A stretch of 64,000 nucleotides of DNA from Coriobacteriia bacterium (GTDB lineage: Bacteria > Actinomycetota > Coriobacteriia > Coriobacteriales > Atopobiaceae), in NCBI GenBank assembly GCA_030530145.1, contig JAUMVN010000002.1:1-64000 (forward strand), written 5' to 3'. The notes beneath the pieces were generated by a model, which did not search any database, was not told the DNA's origin, and saw nothing but the letters and a program-made list of their open reading frames with translations. Positions 1-8,776 of this stretch are shown here, piece after piece. Each line of letters starts with the position of its first letter. The stretch's first letter is position 1. The translations under genes were made by a program, and so were the position numbers.

Positions 1-1
1 C

Positions 2-190
2 GCCCGCGTGAAGCTCAACCCCCAGACCCACCAGATGCTCCTCGCCGAGATCGAGCGCCTGCGCGACGGCGGCTCCAAGGCCGACGTCGACCCCGAGACG
101 AAGAAGCTCGTCGAGCAGCTGACCGGCTACTCCTATGAGCACTGCTGGGGCAACAACCGCGTGATGAACTACTCGCACAAGCCCGAATAG
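2..190 (+). CDS. C-terminal end of a GPH-family sugar transporter (5' partial)
   Basis: This is the tail of a glycoside-pentoside-hexuronide (GPH/MFS_2) cation symporter whose body lies before the window. The readable frame gives about 62 residues that align almost residue for residue with the end of the transporter at 603-2207, including the shared string ADVDPETKKLVE and the ending with CWGNN. A GTG at 8 exists, but it corresponds to an internal residue of the paralogue, so this is a truncated gene and not a small protein. Two adjacent paralogous transporters imply import of related pectic oligosaccharides. The tail is the cytosolic extension seen in three of the four GPH carriers here. The stop at 188-190 is followed by an intrinsic terminator, so it ends its own transcription unit. 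Confidence 0.85.
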   Translation, partial: ARVKLNPQTHQMLLAEIERLRDGGSKADVDPETKKLVEQLTGYSYEHCWGNNRVMNYSHKPE

Positions 191-226
191 GGGAGAGCGC
201 CGGATCGCCGGACCCCGCACATGAAT

Positions 227-238
227 TGAAACGCTTCA
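227..238. promoter_or_regulatory. LacI-type operator-like 12-mer (motif C)
   Basis: TGAAACGCTTCA is a near-palindrome that occurs as an identical 12-mer at 14688-14699, just upstream of a lacI-family gene; its core GAAACGCTT recurs at 45597-45605 before kdgK. Here it sits between the stop of the first transporter and its terminator, 365 nt before the next gene, so its role at this place is unclear. Confidence 0.4.
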
Positions 239-240
239 TT

Positions 241-266
241 GAGCCGCCCGAGAGGGCGGCTCTTTT
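241..266 (+). terminator. Rho-independent terminator of the first transporter
   Basis: A perfect 9-bp G+C-rich stem (GAGCCGCCC, 241-249; GGGCGGCTC, 254-262) with a GAGA tetraloop is followed by TTTT. It closes the unit ending at 190. Confidence 0.92.
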
Positions 267-304
267 GTGAGCAGGGGTCCGCCAACGGCAAGCATTCGAC
301 GGTG

Positions 305-323
305 AACGGTAAGAAATACCGTT
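305..323. repeat. Small inverted repeat in the 191-602 gap
   Basis: AACGGTA (305-311) and TACCGTT (317-323) are perfect inverted arms with a 5-nt loop. No U-tract follows, so it is not a terminator; it may be a regulator site. Besides this, the 412-nt gap holds motif C, the terminator and two AAACCGGTTT operators. Confidence 0.4.
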
Positions 324-430
324 GGCATCCTGCAGAAGCCGCTCACCTGCCAAAAACAGCCAACGATAACCAGTTATTAGAGCAGCTGCTAAGAAGCACA
401 AAACAATTCGACGGCTGATGCTTACCAAGA

Positions 431-446
431 ATGGAACCGGTTTCAT
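431..446. promoter_or_regulatory. LacI-family operator, motif A (AACCGGTTT), distal copy
   Basis: ATGGAACCGGTTTCAT is a near-perfect 16-bp palindrome centred on CCGG. The same core occurs at 532-543, 20233-20244, 42784-42795, 42864-42875 and 43982-43993, always before pectin genes or a lacI-family gene. It lies 157 nt before the transporter start at 603 and, with the site at 532, could allow looping or cooperative binding. Confidence 0.65.
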
Positions 447-531
447 CCCCAGCAGCGGCGCCCATCCGCCTCTTTGGCGAAACCGTGGACGGCGCGGCCG
501 ACGCGCCCCGTAGTATCTAAGGCGTCGAAAG

Positions 532-543
532 TAAACCGGTTTG
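532..543. promoter_or_regulatory. LacI-family operator, motif A, proximal copy
   Basis: TAAACCGGTTTG lies 60 nt upstream of the start codon at 603, downstream of a possible -10 (TAGTAT, 511-516). That is a classic repressor position for the rhamnogalacturonan run. The best candidate regulator is the LacI protein at 42917-43942, whose own gene and neighbouring kduD operon carry the same motif. Confidence 0.7.
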
Positions 544-602
544 TCACCAGGGCGCGCTACTCTCGATAGGCGCGCCGAGGTGCTCACAAGGAGAGGTGAA
601 AC

Positions 603-2207
603 ATGGCTAGTACGAAAGCAAGCGCCGAAGCCAAGCTCAGCGAGAAGCTCCCGCTGCGCGCCAAGCTCGGTTACGGCACGGTCGGCCTCGGGTCGATCGC
701 CAACACGATGCTCGCCACCTGGCAGGCATTCTTCTTCACGACGTTCTGCGACATCAACATCGGCGTCGCGGGCCTGATCGTCTCCATCGGCACGATCGTG
801 GCCGCGTTCACGGCGCCCATCTGGGGCTACATCTCCGACCGCATGTACAGCACCGCCCTCGGCCGTAAGTTCGGCCGCCGCCGCGCCACGCTGCTGCTCA
901 CCGCGCCGGGCCAGTTCATCTTCATGATCCTGCAGTTCGTGCCCGGCCTGCCCGTGCCCGTCTACGCGGTCTCCAACCTGCTCTACTGGGTCTTCAACGG
1001 CGGCTACTCCACGGTCCAGTACGTCCTGCCCTCCGAGATGAGCGACAACTCCTCGCAGCGCGCCCAGCTCGTCGGCATCAACCAGATCAGCACCGCCATC
1101 GCCTCCATCGCGCTGGCCACCATCAACACCGCGCTCTTCGTGGTCTGGGGCGACAAGAACTGGACCACCTACTTCAACCTTGCCCTTATCTACGACGTCT
1201 TCATGCTCGTGATCATCATCGCCGGCATCATGACCATCCAGGAGCGCCCCTACGACCCGACCACCGACTTCAAGGAGGCCGACGAGAACACCGAGGGCGA
1301 GGGCGTGGGCCCCGTCAAGCGCGTTGCCCTGCTCCTGTGGAACTACGTCTCGACCTTCGCCGTCAAGGAGTTCCGCTCCTACCTGGGCATGTACCTCTCT
1401 GAGGTCATGTTCCGCAACGTCCGCGGCGCCATCCTGACCTACTTCCTCGTCTTCGTCCTCGGCCTCACGTCCTCGCAGGTCTCGCTCCAGAGCGGCATCT
1501 CGTTCGCCATCGGCATCGCCCTCGTCGCCTTCTTCATCTGGCTGAACTCCAAGATCGGCAGCTCCAAGTCCTACCGCGTCGGCGCCATCGAGGCCTCCGT
1601 CGTCTTCCTGCTCATGTTCGTCCTCGCCCACGTCCACGAGCAGATCGGCCAGGCGGCCACCATCACCGCGTGGGTCCTTCTCGCCGTCGCCCTGAACTTC
1701 GGCATCACCGGCGTCGTCAACGCCACCGACTTCGCGTACTCCTTCATCCCCGATGTCGACGAGATCCTGACCGGCAAGCGCCGCGAGGGCCAGTACGCCT
1801 CCGTCAACTCGACCATCGACAACATCTTCATGGCCATCGAGAAGATCATCATCACCTCGGTCCTGGCCGCCGGCGGCTTCGTCTCGGGCGCCGAGTCCCA
1901 GCCCCAGCAGGTCATCGACCTTCTCACCAACATCTTCTGCTTCGCGCCCATCGCCTTCTGCGCCCTCGGCATCTTCTTCACCTTCCGCGTGAAGCTCAAC
2001 GAGGAGAACCGCGTGGTCCTCGCCGCCGAGATCGCCCGTCTCCGCGACGGCGGCTCCAAGGCCGACGTCGACCCCGAGACCAAGAAGCTCGTCGAGGAGC
2101 TCACCGGCTTCCCCTACGAGAAGTGCTGGGGCAACAACCGCGTCGTGAACTTCTCCAAGAAGCTCGAGGGCGGCGACGCTCCCAAGGCAGAGGCTTCCGC
2201 CGCCTAA
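603..2207 (+). CDS. GPH-family (MFS_2) oligosaccharide/uronide symporter
   Basis: Predicted 534-residue membrane carrier of the glycoside-pentoside-hexuronide family, importing sugars with a cation. The family signature around the loop after TM2-TM3 is visible as GRKFGRRRATLL, with about 12 hydrophobic segments, and the protein ends in a 45-residue soluble tail shared with the transporters ending at 190 and 22002. The start is set by an AAGGAGAGG ribosome site ending a few nt before ATG 603. It heads the 603-13532 run, next to rhamnogalacturonan lyase and acetylesterases, so a rhamnogalacturonan or galacturonide oligomer is the likely cargo (inference). Two AAACCGGTTT operators lie upstream. 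The family is certain; the substrate is not. Confidence 0.9.
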   Translation: MASTKASAEAKLSEKLPLRAKLGYGTVGLGSIANTMLATWQAFFFTTFCDINIGVAGLIVSIGTIVAAFTAPIWGYISDRMYSTALGRKFGRRRATLLLTAPGQFIFMILQFVPGLPVPVYAVSNLLYWVFNGGYSTVQYVLPSEMSDNSSQRAQLVGINQISTAIASIALATINTALFVVWGDKNWTTYFNLALIYDVFMLVIIIAGIMTIQERPYDPTTDFKEADENTEGEGVGPVKRVALLLWNYVSTFAVKEFRSYLGMYLSEVMFRNVRGAILTYFLVFVLGLTSSQVSLQSGISFAIGIALVAFFIWLNSKIGSSKSYRVGAIEASVVFLLMFVLAHVHEQIGQAATITAWVLLAVALNFGITGVVNATDFAYSFIPDVDEILTGKRREGQYASVNSTIDNIFMAIEKIIITSVLAAGGFVSGAESQPQQVIDLLTNIFCFAPIAFCALGIFFTFRVKLNEENRVVLAAEIARLRDGGSKADVDPETKKLVEELTGFPYEKCWGNNRVVNFSKKLEGGDAPKAEASAA

Positions 2208-2237
2208 GCACCCCCTGAGCACCACCCCTTTCCCTTA

Positions 2238-2269
2238 GCGGGACGGCCTTTCTCCCTAGGCCGTCCCGC
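2238..2269 (+). other. Intergenic hairpin between transporter and PL4 gene
   Basis: A perfect 11-bp stem (GCGGGACGGCC / GGCCGTCCCGC) with a 10-nt loop. It has no following U-run, so it is more likely an mRNA-stabilising or processing hairpin that uncouples transporter and enzyme levels than a true terminator. Confidence 0.55.
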
Positions 2270-2316
2270 CCACATCGATTTATCCTGACGTCAAGCGCGA
2301 AACGAGGAAGCACATC

Positions 2317-4011
2317 ATGGCTTGGTTGACCACGGACGGCATGGCATGCGAGCTCGGCAACGACCGCATCTCCGTGCGCTTCGAGAAGGACGGCAAGGCG
2401 ACCTCGGTCGTCGTCGACGGCCGCGAGCTGCTCGTCAACCTCTCGGGCGCCGCGGGCGACCCCGACCGCGACCACAGCTTCTACTGCGACTACCACGTCA
2501 ATCAGAAGACCCGCAATCTCCTGCCGACCCGCCTGGAGGTCGTCTCGGCCGGCCCTGAGGTCGCGCACGTTGCCTACGTCGACGACGCGAGCGACCTCAA
2601 GCTCGCCTACCACCTGGTCGTCGCCGGCGACGATCCCGCGGTCTACGGCTACGTGGTCGCCTCCGCCGACGTTCCCGGCGTGGTGGTCAACGAGCTGAGG
2701 ACCGTCTACCGCTTCGACTCGAGCCTCTTTACCACCGGCTACACCGGAGGCCGCCAGGGCCTGCAGCCCCGCGCGGAGTACATGGCCGAGCACGGCGAGA
2801 AGCTCCAGGACGAGACCTTCCGCTTCCCCGAGGCCGTCCGCTACTCGAACTCCGACGTCTACTCCAAGTACGACTACGCCGGCTACTTCGCCGACAACGA
2901 CGTCTGGGGCCAGTGGTCCGGCGGCCGCACCGACGACGAGTGGGGCGCGTGGTTCATCCCCATGGACAAGAGCTGCTATCCCGGCGGCCCCCTGAAGCAG
3001 GAGCTCCTCGTCCATTACGACAGCATCATCCTCAACTACATGACGGGCGCGCACTTCGGCACGGGCGACTTCGAGGTCGAGCCGGGCTGGAAGAAGCTCT
3101 ACGGGCCCTGGTGCATGTACTTCAACCATGGCGGCGACGTGGTCGCCGACGCTTGCGCCCGCGCGGCTGCCGAGAAGCGCGCGATGCCCGTGGCCTGGCT
3201 CGACGAGCCCGGCCTCTACGACGGCGCCTATGCCTCGCTCTGCGGCTCGCTCGCCCTGGCGACACCGGTCGAGCACCCGCAGGGCTGGACCGTCACGGCC
3301 TCCGATGCCCCCGGCGACGTGTTCCGCCAGAAGGCCGGTCGCATCTACTATGCGCAGTCCGAGGGCGACTCGTTCAAGCTCGACGGCATGCAGCCGGGCC
3401 GCTATTGGCTGCGCGCGCGCCTGAACGCGACGGCGGACGCCGAGGACTACGACCTCGGCGAGTTCGAGCTCGCCGCCGGGCAGGCTCTGGACGCGGGCGC
3501 GTTCGAGGTGCTCAACCAGGTTCGCCCTCTCGTGTGGGGCATCGGCGCCTACACGGGCACGACCGCGCCCTTCAAGTTCAGCGACCAGCAGCGCAACTAC
3601 GTGTGGATGGGCCTCGTGCCCAAGAACCTCGTCTACGAGGTGGGCGCCGACGTGCCCGAGGACTGGTACTACCTGCAGCGCTACGAGGGCGCCTGGCACG
3701 TCAGGTTCGCGCGTCCCGAGGGGCCCGCGGAAAGCTACCTGCTCACCGTGCGCCTGGCGGGCACGACCCTGGCGCAGATGATCCCGGGCCAGGCGGATGT
3801 CCGCTTTAACGTCGCGCTCAACGGCGCTGAACTTGCGAGTGTCCTCTACGAGAACGACCGCGCCGCCTATCGCTCGAGCGTGACGGGCGGCGCCCCCCAG
3901 AAGCTCGAGGTCGTGGTGCCGGCCGAGGCGCTCGAGGACTCGAACGACCTTGTCTTCACGACCGACGGCTACGTTATGTACGACATGATCAAGCTCGAGG
4001 CGCTCGCCTGA
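2317..4011 (+). CDS. Rhamnogalacturonan lyase, polysaccharide lyase family 4
   Basis: PL4 enzymes cut the Rha-GalA backbone of rhamnogalacturonan I by beta-elimination. The 564-residue protein shows the family layout: a beta-rich catalytic domain to about residue 300, then an Ig/FnIII-like domain and a jelly-roll C-terminal domain. Lys184 (SKYDYAGY) and His246 (TGAHFG) fall where the catalytic Lys and His of fungal RGL4 lie. The segment PWCMYFNHG and the C-terminal DWYYLQRYEG are also PL4-like. There is no signal peptide, unlike most characterised PL4 enzymes, so it probably acts on imported oligomers. Its stop overlaps the next start by one base (TGATG), implying translational coupling with the acetylesterase. 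The assignment is from remembered family motifs, not a search. Confidence 0.82.
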   Translation: MAWLTTDGMACELGNDRISVRFEKDGKATSVVVDGRELLVNLSGAAGDPDRDHSFYCDYHVNQKTRNLLPTRLEVVSAGPEVAHVAYVDDASDLKLAYHLVVAGDDPAVYGYVVASADVPGVVVNELRTVYRFDSSLFTTGYTGGRQGLQPRAEYMAEHGEKLQDETFRFPEAVRYSNSDVYSKYDYAGYFADNDVWGQWSGGRTDDEWGAWFIPMDKSCYPGGPLKQELLVHYDSIILNYMTGAHFGTGDFEVEPGWKKLYGPWCMYFNHGGDVVADACARAAAEKRAMPVAWLDEPGLYDGAYASLCGSLALATPVEHPQGWTVTASDAPGDVFRQKAGRIYYAQSEGDSFKLDGMQPGRYWLRARLNATADAEDYDLGEFELAAGQALDAGAFEVLNQVRPLVWGIGAYTGTTAPFKFSDQQRNYVWMGLVPKNLVYEVGADVPEDWYYLQRYEGAWHVRFARPEGPAESYLLTVRLAGTTLAQMIPGQADVRFNVALNGAELASVLYENDRAAYRSSVTGGAPQKLEVVVPAEALEDSNDLVFTTDGYVMYDMIKLEALA

Positions 4012-5915
4012 TGAAGCTGCGGTTGGAAGACATAGAGACCCTGCGCCGCAGCTACGAGGGCGCGTGCGCCTGGGTCGACGGCCGTTTCCGCGACCGTGCC
4101 GAGAAGCTCGCCCCGCAGGCGCGCGAGGTCGGCGCCCGCGGCGGCACCGTGCTCAGGACGCGCCGCGCCGTCGAGGAATGCCCGTCCCTCGACGGCACCC
4201 GCGCGACGGTGGGCGCCTTCGAGCGGCTCGAGGGGACGCTCCTCTTCGTCCCCATGGCCTCGGTCGATTGCCGTGTCCGGATGCGGATCGCGTCGGCAAG
4301 AGGGGCCCAGCGGGTCGTCGTCTTCGCGGACGACGCGCCGGCCGCGACGGTCGAGCTGCCCGCCGAGGGCGAGCGCGCCGTCGAGCTCGACGTCGCGCCC
4401 ACGAGGCGCGGCCTGCGCCTGACGGCCGCGGCCGACCTCGACGTGCCGGCAGGGGAGGGCGCGGCCGCCGAGCCCCGTATCCTGGTCGAGGGCACGGCCG
4501 CGGTCGAGGTCCTCTCGCTCGAGGTCGAGGCGGCCGATCGGTGCCCCGGCGAGCGCAGGACCGTCTTCGTGGCGGCCGACTCGCTCGCGCAGACCTACCC
4601 CGACGAGGTCCGTCCCCAGACGGGCTGGGCCGAGTATCTCGCGCGCTACCTGGGCTGCGAGCCGTGCGGGGCCGTCCACGACGATGCCTTCTCCTTCGAC
4701 GCCGCGACCCGCTACGAGGGTGCCGCGGGCCCCGTCGTCCGCAACGCCTCGATGGCGGCCCGCAGCTTGCGGTCCTATATCGCCGAGGGAAAGCTCGCGC
4801 AGCTCCTGCGCCAGGTGCGTCCGGGCGACGTGGTCGCGCTGCAGTTCGGCGCGAACGACGCCACCTGTGCCCGTCCTCTCCGCTATTCGTCGATCGACGA
4901 CTTCCGGGCGTTCCTGGCCCGCTACGTCGACTCGATCAGGGACCGCGGGGCCGTGCCCGTGGTCGTCACCCCGCCGCCGCGCCACAACTTCGCGGACGGG
5001 AGGCTCGTCGAGGACTTCGCCGCCTACTCCGAGGCCGAGCGCGCTTACTGCGCCCGCGAGGGCGTGGCGCTCGTCGACCTCTCGCGCGAGGGCGGCCTGC
5101 TCGTGGACGGCATGGGGCCCGAGCGCTCCCGTTGTCTGTACATGAAGCTCTCCGCCGGCCAGTACGGGCGCTACCCGGGAGGCGTCGACGACTCGACGCA
5201 TCTCTCGTCGCTCGGTGCGCGGCTGTTCGGCCGCATCGTCGCCAAGGGCATCGCCGAGGCTTGTGACCTGGCCTTCTGTGACGACGACGCGCCGCTCTGC
5301 CGCGAGGCGCCGGCGGGCCTCTCCGCCGACGTTGAGGTTGAGGGTCATGCGGGCGTCCGCCTGGCTTGGGACGCGGTCCCCGGGGCCGACTACTACACGG
5401 TGCGCCGCGCCGACGCGCCGGGCGGCCCCACCGCCACGTCGCTCGAGCCGCGCTTCTTCGACGCCGCTGCCCCCGGCGACTCCGGGGCGCGCCGCTACGA
5501 GGTGCGCGCCTGGCAGGGCAACGAGGCCGGCGAGCCGGCGGCCGTCGCGGTGGACTGCCCGTTCGAGGGCCTGCCTGCGGGGCACATGATCGAGGGCGCC
5601 GACCTCTATGAGGTCGACCCCGACGGGGTGGCCGACCGCATCGCGTTCTCGGTCCGGTTCCTGCCCGCCCAGTGCGTCGCTTCTTACCGCGTGCTGGCAA
5701 GAAACGCGCGGACCGGGCAGCTCACCGTGCTCGGGGACATCGCGGCGGCCGACGCCGACGGCCTGCACAGCTACGGCGTGAGCCGCGAGCCGGGCTGGGA
5801 GATCCACGTCGAGGCGGACGGCCCCGACGGCCTGCTGAGAAGCGACGCCGTCGCCTTGCCCGACGACCTGTGCGCCGCGGGCGCCCGGCGCTCGAGCTGG
5901 GAGATCCCGTTCTGA
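4011..5915 (+). CDS. SGNH-type rhamnogalacturonan acetylesterase, large multidomain form
   Basis: Probably removes O-acetyl groups from rhamnogalacturonan oligosaccharides (CE12-like SGNH hydrolase). The 634-residue protein has an N-terminal beta-rich domain (about 1-175), an SGNH domain with nucleophile Ser191 in AADSLAQTY, block III Asn282 in FGANDAT and Asp394/His397 in DSTH, then a C-terminal fibronectin III-like region (about 440-600). Typical esterases of this group are about 230-250 residues, so the two flanking domains are extra. It lacks a signal peptide. It overlaps the PL4 gene by one base, and a paralogue of the same layout follows, which argues for joint action of lyase and two esterases with different positional specificity (inference). 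Confidence 0.75.
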   Translation: MKLRLEDIETLRRSYEGACAWVDGRFRDRAEKLAPQAREVGARGGTVLRTRRAVEECPSLDGTRATVGAFERLEGTLLFVPMASVDCRVRMRIASARGAQRVVVFADDAPAATVELPAEGERAVELDVAPTRRGLRLTAAADLDVPAGEGAAAEPRILVEGTAAVEVLSLEVEAADRCPGERRTVFVAADSLAQTYPDEVRPQTGWAEYLARYLGCEPCGAVHDDAFSFDAATRYEGAAGPVVRNASMAARSLRSYIAEGKLAQLLRQVRPGDVVALQFGANDATCARPLRYSSIDDFRAFLARYVDSIRDRGAVPVVVTPPPRHNFADGRLVEDFAAYSEAERAYCAREGVALVDLSREGGLLVDGMGPERSRCLYMKLSAGQYGRYPGGVDDSTHLSSLGARLFGRIVAKGIAEACDLAFCDDDAPLCREAPAGLSADVEVEGHAGVRLAWDAVPGADYYTVRRADAPGGPTATSLEPRFFDAAAPGDSGARRYEVRAWQGNEAGEPAAVAVDCPFEGLPAGHMIEGADLYEVDPDGVADRIAFSVRFLPAQCVASYRVLARNARTGQLTVLGDIAAADADGLHSYGVSREPGWEIHVEADGPDGLLRSDAVALPDDLCAAGARRSSWEIPF

Positions 5916-5981
5916 CGCGCCGTGTTCAGCAATCGTGACGGCGGGCCTCGCCCGCCAGAGTATCCGCAGATGGGAGAGTAA

Positions 5982-7586
5982 ATGGAGCACATCGACCTCA
6001 TACACGGGGACTTCGGGGGCGTCGTCGAGCGCAGCTATCCCCGCGAGGCCGAGGGCTGGGTCGACGGCGTCTACCGCTTCCGCGCCCTTGAGGAGAAGCC
6101 CGCCGGGCACATTGCCGCCGAGGCGGCCGGCCAGGGCCTGCTGCTCCGCGCGCGCACGCTCGTCGAGGAGTCCGAGCCTTTGGGCGGCGACGCGAACACC
6201 ATCGCCCGCGCGACCTACCGCGAGGGCACGTTCGTCCGCCTGCCGCTCGATGCCTGCGACTGGAGGCTCGAGCTCGAGCTCCTTTCCGCCGAGGACGCCG
6301 AGGTCGCCGTCGTCGCCAACGAGGACGAGCGCGCCCGCCTGTCCCTCAAGGCGGGCGAGCCGAGGAAGGTCGCGCTCGAGGTCCCGCTGACCAAGCGCGG
6401 GCTCGACCTCACCGTCGCAGCCTACGACCCCGCGGGGGAGACCACCGGCTGGTCCGAGGTCCGGCTGCGCTCCCTCGCCTACGAGAAGGCCGAGCGCGCC
6501 GCGGCCCCGAGCCCGCGCATCCTCATCGCCGCGGACTCCACGGCCCAGACCTACTTCGACCGCGAGCGCCCGCAGTCCGGCTGGGGCGAGTGGCTCTACT
6601 GGTATCTCTACGAGGGGCACGTCGCGAGCGTTTCTCACGACGACACGAGCTCGGTGCGCCAGGCCCGTCTCTTCAAGGGCGCCGGCCCCGACATCTACAA
6701 CAAGGCGCTCGGCGGCCGCGGCTTCAAGAGCTACCTGGCCGAGCACCGCTGGGAGAAGCTCCTCTCCGTGGTCCGGCCCGGCGACGCGGTCCTTATCGAC
6801 TTCGGCCTGAACGACGCCTCGAAGACGCGTCCCATGCGCTACATCCCCGTCGAGGAGTTCGCGTCCTGGATCGACCGCTACGTCGCGTGCGTGGAGGACC
6901 GCGGCGCGCGTCCCGTGCTCCTTACCTCGACGCCGCTCTTCCACGCGCCCGACGGCGAGTTCCAGCACGAGGTCACTCTCGACTACGTCGAGGTCGTGCG
7001 CGCCTACGCGGCCGAGCACGGCCTGCCGCTCATCGACGTGCGCGCCGAGTTCATGGGCTACGTGCGCGGCATGCCGCCCCAGAACCGCGAGGCGCTCTGG
7101 CTCCGCGCCCGCCCGTTCCAGTACCCGAGCCACCCCGACGGCGTCAAGGACCCGTGCCACCTGAGCACCCTCGGCGCCTTCAAGGTGGCCGGCATCGTGG
7201 CGCGCGGCCTCGCGAAGGCCCTGCCCTGGGTCGAGCTCGCGAGCGACGTCGCCGCCGATCCCGAGCCCGCCCGCGCCCCGGCCCCGGTCCGCGAGCTCGC
7301 GGCCGAGTCCGTCAAGGGCATCGTCGGCCTCGAGGGTGCGCTGCGCTGGGACCCCCCTGAGGGCGGCGCCGACTACTATGTGGTCGAGAAGCGCAACGCG
7401 GCCACGGGGCGCCTCTACGACCGGGCCGTGACCGTCCAGCCCTCCTACCTCGACCTGCCGCTGCCCGCCCAGGCGCGCACCATCGAGTACCGCGTGAGCG
7501 CCTGGATCGACGCCGAGGGCTCGCAGGCCACGGCGGTCCGGCTCACGTTCCCGCCCGACGACGACCCCGCGCAGGCGCTCGGCTGA
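5982..7586 (+). CDS. SGNH-type rhamnogalacturonan acetylesterase, paralogue
   Basis: A second large SGNH esterase, 534 residues, paralogous to the gene just upstream: the same N-terminal beta domain, then Ser186 in AADSTAQTY, Asn277 in FGLNDAS and Asp390/His393 in DPCH, then one shorter C-terminal beta domain. GGGAGAG eight bases before ATG 5982 sets the start. The pair probably arose by tandem duplication; divergence outside the active site suggests different acetyl positions or chain lengths. No signal peptide is seen, so a cytoplasmic site is likely. The reaction is inferred from family and neighbours (PL4 upstream, GH105 downstream). Confidence 0.75.
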   Translation: MEHIDLIHGDFGGVVERSYPREAEGWVDGVYRFRALEEKPAGHIAAEAAGQGLLLRARTLVEESEPLGGDANTIARATYREGTFVRLPLDACDWRLELELLSAEDAEVAVVANEDERARLSLKAGEPRKVALEVPLTKRGLDLTVAAYDPAGETTGWSEVRLRSLAYEKAERAAAPSPRILIAADSTAQTYFDRERPQSGWGEWLYWYLYEGHVASVSHDDTSSVRQARLFKGAGPDIYNKALGGRGFKSYLAEHRWEKLLSVVRPGDAVLIDFGLNDASKTRPMRYIPVEEFASWIDRYVACVEDRGARPVLLTSTPLFHAPDGEFQHEVTLDYVEVVRAYAAEHGLPLIDVRAEFMGYVRGMPPQNREALWLRARPFQYPSHPDGVKDPCHLSTLGAFKVAGIVARGLAKALPWVELASDVAADPEPARAPAPVRELAAESVKGIVGLEGALRWDPPEGGADYYVVEKRNAATGRLYDRAVTVQPSYLDLPLPAQARTIEYRVSAWIDAEGSQATAVRLTFPPDDDPAQALG

Positions 7587-7647
7587 GCCCCGCGCATCCT
7601 CCGATCCGCCCCATCCGCAAGAAGACCAGACGAGAAAGGCAAGACCA

Positions 7648-8766
7648 ATGAAGACCGAGTACGAGCCCAGCGTGGCGCTGCCCTCCAAGGAGACCATCGA
7701 GAAGTCCATCGACCTTCTCCTCAACTGCCTCACGAAGATCGACGACGCCTCGGGCGAGTTCCTTCTTGACTTCGACGGCCTCAAGGTCGACGACAAGAGC
7801 TGGTGCGTGTGGAACTGGCCGCAGGGCGTGGGCCTCTTCGGCACGTACATGAACTATCGCAACACCGGCAACGAGAAGGCCCGCCGCATCGTCGCGGACT
7901 GGTTCGAGGCTCGCATGCGCGAGGGCGCCCCGTCGAAGAACATCAACACGATGGCCCCGCTGCTGGCCATGGCCTGCCTCTATGAGGACACGGGCGATTC
8001 CCGCTACCTGCCCTATCTGGAGCGCTGGGCCGACTGGTGCATGAACGACCTCACCCGCACGCAGGAGGGCGGCTTCCAGCACGTGACCTACGGCCCGCCG
8101 AACACCGAGCAGATGTGGGACGACACCCTCATGATGGCGGTGCTGCCCCTGGCCAAGATCGGCATGCTCCTCGGCCGCCAGGATTACATCGAGGAGGCCC
8201 GCTACCAGCTCTCCATCCACATCAAGTACCTCGCCGACCGCAAGAGCGGCCTGTGGTTCCACGGCTGGAGCTTCGAGCGCCGCGACAACTACGCCGAGGC
8301 GCTCTGGGCCCGCGGCAACTGCTGGATCACCATCGCCTTCCCGACCATCATCGAGGTGCTCGAGCTCGAGCCCGACGACGCCCTCTACCGCCTGCTCGTC
8401 GAGGCGCTGCGCGCGCAGATCGCCGCGCTCGCCAAGTACCAGGACCCCGAGACGGGCCTGTGGCACACCCTCATCGACGACCCCGACTCCTACCTGGAGA
8501 CCTCCGGCTCCGCGGGCTTCGCCTTCGGCATCCTCAAGGCCGTGCACAAGCGCTACGTGGACCCGAGCTACGCCGACGTGGCCAACCGCGCCGTCAACGG
8601 GATCCTCGCGCAGATGGGCGACCACGGCCAGCTCGCCAACGTCTCGGTCGGCACGCCGCTCTTCGACGACCTCGACGGCTACCGCAACGTCGGCATCACC
8701 GACATGCCCTACGGCCAGTCGCTCTCGGTCCTCGCGCTCACCGAGGCGCTCGTGAGCTACTGCTAA
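7648..8766 (+). CDS. GH105 unsaturated rhamnogalacturonyl/galacturonyl hydrolase
   Basis: GH105 enzymes (YteR/RhiN type) hydrate and release the 4,5-unsaturated uronate left at the non-reducing end by pectic lyases. The 372 residues fit the (alpha/alpha)6 barrel length, and the catalytic Asp lies in EQMWDDTLMM (Asp158/Asp159). Further barrel motifs include WFHGWSFERR and WARGNCW. GAGAAAGG precedes ATG 7648. The gene follows PL4 and the acetylesterases and precedes a TIM-barrel isomerase by 10 nt. The same GH105 to TIM-barrel order recurs at 28107-30238, hinting that the isomerase acts near the released sugar. Confidence 0.87.
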   Translation: MKTEYEPSVALPSKETIEKSIDLLLNCLTKIDDASGEFLLDFDGLKVDDKSWCVWNWPQGVGLFGTYMNYRNTGNEKARRIVADWFEARMREGAPSKNINTMAPLLAMACLYEDTGDSRYLPYLERWADWCMNDLTRTQEGGFQHVTYGPPNTEQMWDDTLMMAVLPLAKIGMLLGRQDYIEEARYQLSIHIKYLADRKSGLWFHGWSFERRDNYAEALWARGNCWITIAFPTIIEVLELEPDDALYRLLVEALRAQIAALAKYQDPETGLWHTLIDDPDSYLETSGSAGFAFGILKAVHKRYVDPSYADVANRAVNGILAQMGDHGQLANVSVGTPLFDDLDGYRNVGITDMPYGQSLSVLALTEALVSYC

Positions 8767-8776
8767 GGGGCGCGCG

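Noticed and set aside
2238-2269. Rho-independent terminator after the 603 transporter
   Set aside because: The stem is perfect but no U-run follows, so it is listed only as a hairpin.
3969-7850. 1293-codon open frame on the minus strand opposite the PL4 and SGNH genes
   Set aside because: It mirrors real plus-strand genes with family motifs; high G+C at third positions leaves antisense frames open. Its translation is Arg/Ala/Gly/Val-rich without motifs.
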